From Acidobacteriota bacterium (GTDB lineage Bacteria; Acidobacteriota; UBA6911): a stretch of DNA of 46,891 nucleotides. Every line of letters begins with the position of its first letter. The first letter of the stretch is position 1. Positions 41,967-46,891 of the stretch are shown here, in pieces. A program made the position numbers and the translations under genes. The stretch lies in contig JAFGTD010000252.1 in the NCBI GenBank assembly GCA_016934295.1, forward strand, positions 1 through 46,891. Reading direction: 5' to 3'. The notes under the pieces were generated by a model, which saw nothing but the letters and a program-made list of their open reading frames with translations, was not told the origin of the DNA and did not search any database.

Positions 41967-44555
41967 ATGCTTCGAAAAATTTTCCCCTTTATTGACTGGT
42001 TCAGAGACTACAGCATTGGGGCCTTCAAGTCGGATTTCGTTTCCGGAGTGACCGTAGCGCTGGTGCTTATACCGCAGTCCATGGCCTACGCTCAGCTCGC
42101 CGGACTCCCGGCATACTACGGCCTGTATGCGGCTTTCCTGCCTCCGATGGTTGCAGCCCTTTTCGGCTCGAGCCGCCAGCTGGCGACCGGTCCTGTAGCG
42201 GTCGTTTCATTGATGACCGCAGCGACTTTGGAACCTTTGGCAACCGCCGGGGGGGAAGCCTATATCGCGTATGCAATCCTGCTGGCTCTTCTGGTGGGCC
42301 TGTTCCAGCTTTCCCTGGGCGTGTTGCGGTTAGGCGTTGTTGTAAATTTTCTCTCGCATCCTGTGGTGATCGGATTTACCAATGCGGCTGCTATTATTAT
42401 CGCCACAAGCCAGTTATCCAAATTATTCGGTGTGTCGGTGGACAGCGCGGCGCACCATTACGAGACAATATGGCGGGTTGTACTGGCAGCATGGAACTTT
42501 ACGCACTGGCCGACATTTTTTCTCGGGGTGTTGGCTTTCGGCATCATGTTCAGCCTGAAGAAACTGAATCCCAAAATTCCATATGTCCTGGCGGCTGTTG
42601 CCGTGACGACTCTAATTTCCTGGGGGATCGGTTTCCAGAAGGATCGCGTCGTTAGCCTGGATCAGATAGATTCCCGGGAGGTTCGCGATCACATCCTGGA
42701 ATTCAATAGAGATGTTCATGATATCGAACTGGTATCGGAAGCCCGTTCCATTCTTAACTCTCAGGTGGGAGAGATTGGAGAAATTGAGGACGTTCATAAT
42801 CCCCTGTGCCTGAAGTGTCATACCCATCACGAGCTTAATCTGCAGTCCCTGCGTGGAGCGGGCCCTGCCGTCAACAAGAATGTGCTGCCCAAGACCATTC
42901 TCCAGCTTCACGCCATGGCCGGATTGATGGACCTGCAGATAGATCAGGTCAAAGAAAGAGCGTCCGAACTTCGAAAAACTTTGCGTGCTCTCGAGTTCCA
43001 CCTTGTCGAATCCGAAGGCTCGGCGCGTTTCGTTCCCGCTGAAGACAACGAAGAGGAGCCGAAGGTTTGGCGGATGCGCGTTGGAAACAATCAGCTCGAT
43101 CCCGATAAAATAACCTTCATGGGAGGCGGTGCGGTAGTAGCGACCATTCCCGGCGGACTGCCGAAAATGTCGATTCCCGAATGGGACGGATCGGTTTTCG
43201 GGCAGCTTTTTATTGCCGCCATTATCATCTCCATCCTCGGCTTTATGGAAGCCATTTCCATTGCCAAAGCCATGGCGGCCCGCACGGGACAACGCCTGGA
43301 TCCCAACCAGGAACTCATAGGGCAGGGCCTGGCGAATATTTTCGGGTCTGTCGGGCAGAGCTATGCGGTGTCCGGGTCTTTTTCGCGCTCCGCCGTCAAT
43401 ATACAATCCGGGGCTGTCTCCGGCCTGTCCAGCGTAATAACGAGCGCCGTTGTTGTCGTCGTTTTGATGTTTTTCACGCCTCTCCTGTATCATCTGCCCC
43501 AGTCGGTGCTGGCGTCCGTCATCATGATGGCCGTCATCGGGCTGGTGAATTTCAAGGGGGTCGTTCACGCGTACAAAGTCAAGCAGTCCGACGGCATTAT
43601 AAGCATCGTTTCTTTCGTGGCGACCTTGATTTTCGCCCCTCATCTGGACAGGGGAATCCTCATCGGTGTCGCGCTGTCCATCGGCATATTCCTCTACGGT
43701 AAAATGAAACCCCAGGTGGCCGAGCTGTCGCTCTGGTCCGACGGTCACTTTCATTCCGCCCAGCGCCGCCGTCTCAAACAATGCAAGCACCTTGCGGTCA
43801 TCCGCTTTGACGGCCCTCTTTTCTTCGCCAATACGAGCTACCTGGAAGACGAGGTTCTGGATCGCGTCCGGAAGATGCCCGGGCTGAAAGCCATTCTGTT
43901 CAAGTCTGACGGTATAAACGAAATAGACGCTACCGGCGAGGATATGCTGTCGCTTCTCATCGACCGGCTCCGGTCCGGCGGGTATGACGTTTATTTCAGC
44001 GGCTTCAACGAAGATGTCGTGGACACGCTGCGGCGGTCCCACCTCTACGAAAAGATCGGGAAGGACCATATATTTATTACCCTGGTCGATGCCGTCGATA
44101 AGATCTGGCCGTTCATCCATGAGAAAACGGATGAAGATACCTGCCCACTGGTACAGGTTGTTCCCCTGGAGGCGGAGATACAGAAACCGCTGGTCCGGGT
44201 ACTGCTCGTCGACGACGAAAAGGATTTTGTTGCGGCGCTGGCAAAGCGGTTGGACCGGCGTGGAATGAAAGCGGACTTCTGCCATAACGGCACCGATACT
44301 CTCAACCTGCTTATAGAAAACGAATATGACGCGGTTGTTCTGGACCTGAGGCTCGAGAAGGAAAAAGGGGAAAACGTGTTGCGAAGCATTTTGGATATGC
44401 GACCCAAACAACCCGTAATCCTGCTTACAGGCCACGGAGCGATCGATTCCGCTGTCGAGTGTATGCGGTATGGAGCATTCGATTACATGCTGAAGCCCTG
44501 CGATATCGATGAACTGGTCAAGAAGATCCATGCGGCTCAAAAGGCTTCATCCTGA
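41967..44555 (+). CDS. SulP anion permease with inserted CXXCH (heme c-type) domain, STAS domain and C-terminal receiver
   Basis: An 862-residue fusion. Residues 1-222 and 386-580 form the SulP core (SGVTVALVLIPQSMAYAQLAG, split here; IPGGLPKMSIP; GFMEAISIAKAMA; DPNQELIGQGLANIFGS). Residues 606-715 are a STAS domain (HLAVIRFDGPLFFANTSYL, LKAILFKSDG, NEIDATGEDML). Residues 743-860 are a receiver with D793 (AVVLDLRLE), T821 and K843. Between helices 7 and 8, where SulP proteins have a short loop, about 160 extra residues are inserted (223-385). These hold CLKCH (281-285) plus HH, and a long charged helix. By the 7+7 SulP topology this loop is periplasmic, where heme c can be attached. Substrate unknown (sulfate, bicarbonate or carboxylate). 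Confidence 0.9.
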   Translation: MLRKIFPFIDWFRDYSIGAFKSDFVSGVTVALVLIPQSMAYAQLAGLPAYYGLYAAFLPPMVAALFGSSRQLATGPVAVVSLMTAATLEPLATAGGEAYIAYAILLALLVGLFQLSLGVLRLGVVVNFLSHPVVIGFTNAAAIIIATSQLSKLFGVSVDSAAHHYETIWRVVLAAWNFTHWPTFFLGVLAFGIMFSLKKLNPKIPYVLAAVAVTTLISWGIGFQKDRVVSLDQIDSREVRDHILEFNRDVHDIELVSEARSILNSQVGEIGEIEDVHNPLCLKCHTHHELNLQSLRGAGPAVNKNVLPKTILQLHAMAGLMDLQIDQVKERASELRKTLRALEFHLVESEGSARFVPAEDNEEEPKVWRMRVGNNQLDPDKITFMGGGAVVATIPGGLPKMSIPEWDGSVFGQLFIAAIIISILGFMEAISIAKAMAARTGQRLDPNQELIGQGLANIFGSVGQSYAVSGSFSRSAVNIQSGAVSGLSSVITSAVVVVVLMFFTPLLYHLPQSVLASVIMMAVIGLVNFKGVVHAYKVKQSDGIISIVSFVATLIFAPHLDRGILIGVALSIGIFLYGKMKPQVAELSLWSDGHFHSAQRRRLKQCKHLAVIRFDGPLFFANTSYLEDEVLDRVRKMPGLKAILFKSDGINEIDATGEDMLSLLIDRLRSGGYDVYFSGFNEDVVDTLRRSHLYEKIGKDHIFITLVDAVDKIWPFIHEKTDEDTCPLVQVVPLEAEIQKPLVRVLLVDDEKDFVAALAKRLDRRGMKADFCHNGTDTLNLLIENEYDAVVLDLRLEKEKGENVLRSILDMRPKQPVILLTGHGAIDSAVECMRYGAFDYMLKPCDIDELVKKIHAAQKASS

Positions 44556-44903
44556 TTCGAGCAAATATTGTCGAAGAACCGGCCGTTGTTGCGGCGCCAC
44601 CCGGCGCTCCGGACCATGCCGGTTGATATGCGGGTGAAGCGCGCCCCCTCTCAAAAAACCCGGCTTCATAGGCAGGCAACCGTGCATGACGGTCATTATA
44701 AACAGGCGGTAAATTGGCGGAGGCTGTTTTCCCGGTTTTTATCCAATGCTTGAGCATTTGCCGGCCTCCCTGAAATTGCCGGTTCTTATTGACGATTCCG
44801 GAACAATTATGCAGACTTTACCGGATATGTGGACTTGATGTTCCGTATAACAGGAGCTGCTAAGGTCCGTTATATTGGTAATGGACGATAAGGATCTGCA
44901 ACG
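44556..44903. other. Intergenic region without recognised gene
   Basis: About 350 bp between the SulP fusion and SLC13 genes. No clear terminator or protein-like frame was seen. AAGGATC lies shortly before the ATG of the next gene. The separation suggests an own promoter for the symporter. Confidence 0.5.
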
Positions 44904-46394
44904 ATGGCAAAAACCGATAGGGCAATCGAAATGGAAGCTTCTGCAACTTCTATTGACTGGAAGAAAGTCCTTTTCCTGCTTTTGGGGATAACTCTCTTTT
45001 TAGTGGTCTATTTTTGTCCCATGTGGCCGGACGCCGTGGATCCGCAGGGCGAGCATTTCCTTTTGACCAAGGAAGGGAAGGGCGCGATTGCCGTATTTCT
45101 GCTCGCGGCCACCTGGTGGGTGTTTGAGGTGGTGCCCATCGGCGTTACGAGCCTTGCGATCGGGCTGCTCCAGGCACTGTTTCTCATACGTTCTCCGAAA
45201 GAAGCCTTCAACGACTTCATGGATCCCTCCGTCCTTTTCATTTTTGGATCCATCGTCATCGGTACGGTCTTTACCAAAACGGGGCTGACCCGGAGGATCG
45301 CCTATAAAATGCTGTCCATCGTCGGTGAAAAGACCAGCATGATCTATCTCGGCTGTTTCGTGCTTACGGCGGCCCTGACCCATATCATGGCCCATACCGC
45401 GGTGGCGGCCACCATGTTTCCGCTGCTGATGGCAATATACGCGCTCTACACCGACGAAAAAGCCCCGACTAAATTCGGGAAAGGCCTTTTCATAGGCATG
45501 GCTTATGTCGCCGGGGCCGGCAGCGTCATCACCCTGCTCGGAGCGGCCCGCGGCGCCGTTGCCATCAGTTTTTTCAAAGATATCGCGAATACGGAAATCA
45601 GCTTCTTCGAGCTGAGTTATTATATGTTCCCGATCGGTTGGGGCATGACCATTCTGCTTTGGGTATTCTTCATGGTTTTCTGCAAGCCGGAGAAGGCCGT
45701 TATCCCGGGCCTGAAAGACAGGGCAAAAAGGATGTACCGGGAACTCGGGGCATGGAGCACGAAAGAGATTCTGGCCGCGCTTATAGTGGCGGGCACCATT
45801 CTGATAATTTCCCTCAAACAATTTGTCCCGGCTTTTTCGCAGCTGGACAAGACCGGTATTATACTCGGGGGCACGGTTCTTTTCTTTATTGTCAACATCC
45901 TTGACATCAACGACCTCGAGGAGATTCCCTGGAACATTATCCTGCTTTTCGCCGGGGCGATGTCGATCGGCTTCTGTCTCTGGGAAACCGGGGCGGCCGA
46001 ATGGATGGCCGTCAACTGGCTGACTCTCTTTCAGAATGCGCCGGCGATTTTCTTTATCCTAGGCATGGCATTTCTGGTAATGGTAATGACCAACTTCATC
46101 ATGAACGTGGCTGCCATATCCATAGCCCTGCCGGTGGCTCTCGTCATAGCGCCTTATCTCGGCATCGGAGGGGAAGTCATCCTGTTTTCCTCCCTGGTCG
46201 TTGCCGGAATGCCGTTTATGCTGCTGGTGGGTGCGGCTCCCAATGCCATCGCCTACAATTCCAGGCAGTTCACAACCGGCGAATTTTTCATGTACGGCAT
46301 TCCGGCCAGCATCCTTCTCATGGCGGCGACCTATATTGCCGTGCAGTTTATATGGCCTTTGATGGGAATGCAGGTTTACCTGCCCGGATCTTAG
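44904..46394 (+). CDS. SLC13/DASS-family anion:sodium symporter
   Basis: A 496-residue protein with 12-13 hydrophobic segments. Typical motifs are WWVFEVVPIGVTSLAIGL near helix 2, FMDPSVLFIFGSIVIGTVF, the first tip motif region ALTHIMAHTAVAATMFPLL, and the family signature GAAPNAIAYNSRQFTTGEF near the C-terminus. The Ser-Asn-Thr tip motifs of carboxylate carriers are replaced by AHTAVAAT and TNFIMNVAA, so the ion specificity may be sulfate, dicarboxylate or a related anion. Its position after the SulP-receiver fusion and the dCache kinase operon points to a shared anion-uptake programme. Confidence 0.9.
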   Translation: MAKTDRAIEMEASATSIDWKKVLFLLLGITLFLVVYFCPMWPDAVDPQGEHFLLTKEGKGAIAVFLLAATWWVFEVVPIGVTSLAIGLLQALFLIRSPKEAFNDFMDPSVLFIFGSIVIGTVFTKTGLTRRIAYKMLSIVGEKTSMIYLGCFVLTAALTHIMAHTAVAATMFPLLMAIYALYTDEKAPTKFGKGLFIGMAYVAGAGSVITLLGAARGAVAISFFKDIANTEISFFELSYYMFPIGWGMTILLWVFFMVFCKPEKAVIPGLKDRAKRMYRELGAWSTKEILAALIVAGTILIISLKQFVPAFSQLDKTGIILGGTVLFFIVNILDINDLEEIPWNIILLFAGAMSIGFCLWETGAAEWMAVNWLTLFQNAPAIFFILGMAFLVMVMTNFIMNVAAISIALPVALVIAPYLGIGGEVILFSSLVVAGMPFMLLVGAAPNAIAYNSRQFTTGEFFMYGIPASILLMAATYIAVQFIWPLMGMQVYLPGS

Positions 46395-46772
46395 CCGCCC
46401 GCAGAAAAAGAAAAATCGAATTTTCAAGAGAAGCGCCTTATCCGACAATCCGTTCGCCGCGCGGTTGAAGGATACCTTATTTGCCTTGAGGGATACGCCT
46501 ACAGGCAGCGGCGCCCGAACGTGCCGATGAACGTTCGGTGCGTCGCGGGCGCATCGCCATGGTGCAGGCAGCCCCATAATTCCCGCCGTTTTCGGGAGCA
46601 TGGACGGGCGATCCCGGTGCCGCTTTTACGAAGAGAAATGCTTTCGCGCAAAAAACGGGAGCCCGGTTTCTGCCGGTGCGCATGCTTATCCTGCCGATAA
46701 AATATGAAATATTCCTGCCGGTTAAAAAACGGCTGAGGGATATGTATAATGGATCGCTATATGGAGGATGGA
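46395..46772. other. Intergenic region with nested hairpin and promoter
   Basis: About 380 bp. It contains a nested inverted repeat: outer arms GCGCCCG (46511-46517) and CGGGCGC (46546-46552), inner arms CGAACGT (46516-46522) and ACGTTCG (46531-46537). It also contains the promoter at 46722-46750. No gene-like frame was seen. Confidence 0.45.
46722..46750 (+). promoter_or_regulatory. Sigma-70-type promoter
   Basis: A perfect -10 TATAAT (46745-46750) lies 17 bp after TTAAAA (46722-46727). A start near 46757 would give a short leader carrying the GGAGG at 46763-46767. The ATG at 46749 lies inside the -10, which argues for the start at 46773. Confidence 0.5.
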
Positions 46773-46891
46773 ATGGTCTATACGTATTCGGAAACTGAAA
46801 ACGATACCCGCCCGCTCAATGCAGCTATGGTGGGTGGAGGCAAAGGCTGCGTATCCATTATGCAGATGGTGGAGGAAGGAACGCTGCAGGA
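46773..46891 (+). CDS. N-terminus of a Rossmann-type nucleotide-binding signalling protein, cut by window edge
   Basis: Only about 39 codons are present. ATG 46773 is chosen because GGAGG (46763-46767) is 5 bases upstream; in-frame ATGs at 46749 and 46761 lie in the promoter or overlap the ribosome site. After a short polar head the sequence NAAMVGGGKGCVSIMQMVEEG appears (split as AAMVGGGKGC, VSIMQMVEEG). It is a dinucleotide-binding GGGxGC turn followed by a helix. Similar N-termini occur in histidine kinases and PAS proteins of Desulfobacterota, where a Rossmann domain precedes the sensor parts. The rest lies outside the window. Confidence 0.55.
   Translation, partial: MVYTYSETENDTRPLNAAMVGGGKGCVSIMQMVEEGTLQ

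Noticed and set aside
42612-44540. Long open frame (642 codons) antisense to the SulP fusion gene
   Set aside because: It mirrors the codon pattern of the SulP gene, has no ribosome site and no recognisable domain. The plus-strand protein has clear SulP, STAS and receiver motifs.

Overview
The window reads as chromosomal DNA of a strictly or facultatively anaerobic Gram-negative bacterium. Supporting signs are many Fe-S and corrinoid/radical enzymes, a selenoprotein read through an in-frame TGA, HypA/HypB nickel chaperones, a long-form phosphate acetyltransferase, Tat and Sec signal peptides, and dense two-component signalling. The VWFA-related secreted protein at 33869-36193 belongs to a type best known from Acidobacteriota. 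The signalling/anion-transport block at the right end resembles Desulfobacterota. The phylum therefore cannot be fixed from this window alone. No rRNA, tRNA, CRISPR array, transposase or phage gene was seen.

Left part (1-7.8 kb): a partial ATP-grasp enzyme and a truncated trans-prenyltransferase remnant on the minus strand, a small zinc-ribbon-like protein, a NYN-domain nuclease-like protein with a conserved neighbour, a flavin split-barrel protein, a SnoaL-like protein, a secreted protein of unknown function and an orphan uroporphyrinogen-decarboxylase-like protein.

Minus-strand run (17.1-7.9 kb): flavodoxin-like protein, lone molybdopterin subunit of the xanthine dehydrogenase family, HypA, HypB, a wHTH/ferredoxin hybrid, an exported selenoprotein of the UGSC type (TGA at 11381-11383 read as selenocysteine in a U-W-G-C motif), and Pta. 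From hypA to pta the genes are tightly packed and look like one operon.

Middle (17.5-36.9 kb): UMF1-type and 14-helix MFS transporters, a ribbon-helix-helix protein, an internally deleted SPFH/stomatin pseudogene with a strong terminator, a 33-codon membrane peptide, and an operon of membrane protein, winged-helix regulator and undecaprenyl diphosphate synthase followed by a B12-binding radical SAM protein. Next come a Tat-exported sugar-isomerase-like protein, a lone HyuA-type hydantoinase subunit, two large secreted proteins, a Tat-exported aldo/keto reductase with a ferredoxin tail, and an ECF sigma factor.

Right part (37.1-46.9 kb): a signalling block built around anion transport. A minus-strand operon encodes a cytidylate-kinase-like protein fused to a receiver domain, a dCache histidine kinase, two single-domain receivers, a degenerate kinase and a single CBS domain. 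Divergent from it lies a SulP permease fused to STAS and receiver domains, with an inserted, probably periplasmic, domain of about 160 residues that carries one CXXCH heme-c motif. A SLC13/DASS symporter and the start of another nucleotide-binding signalling protein follow. The SulP-heme-STAS-receiver protein with its kinase operon is the best candidate for an undescribed system: a transporter that may report periplasmic redox state or gas binding while being controlled by phosphorylation.
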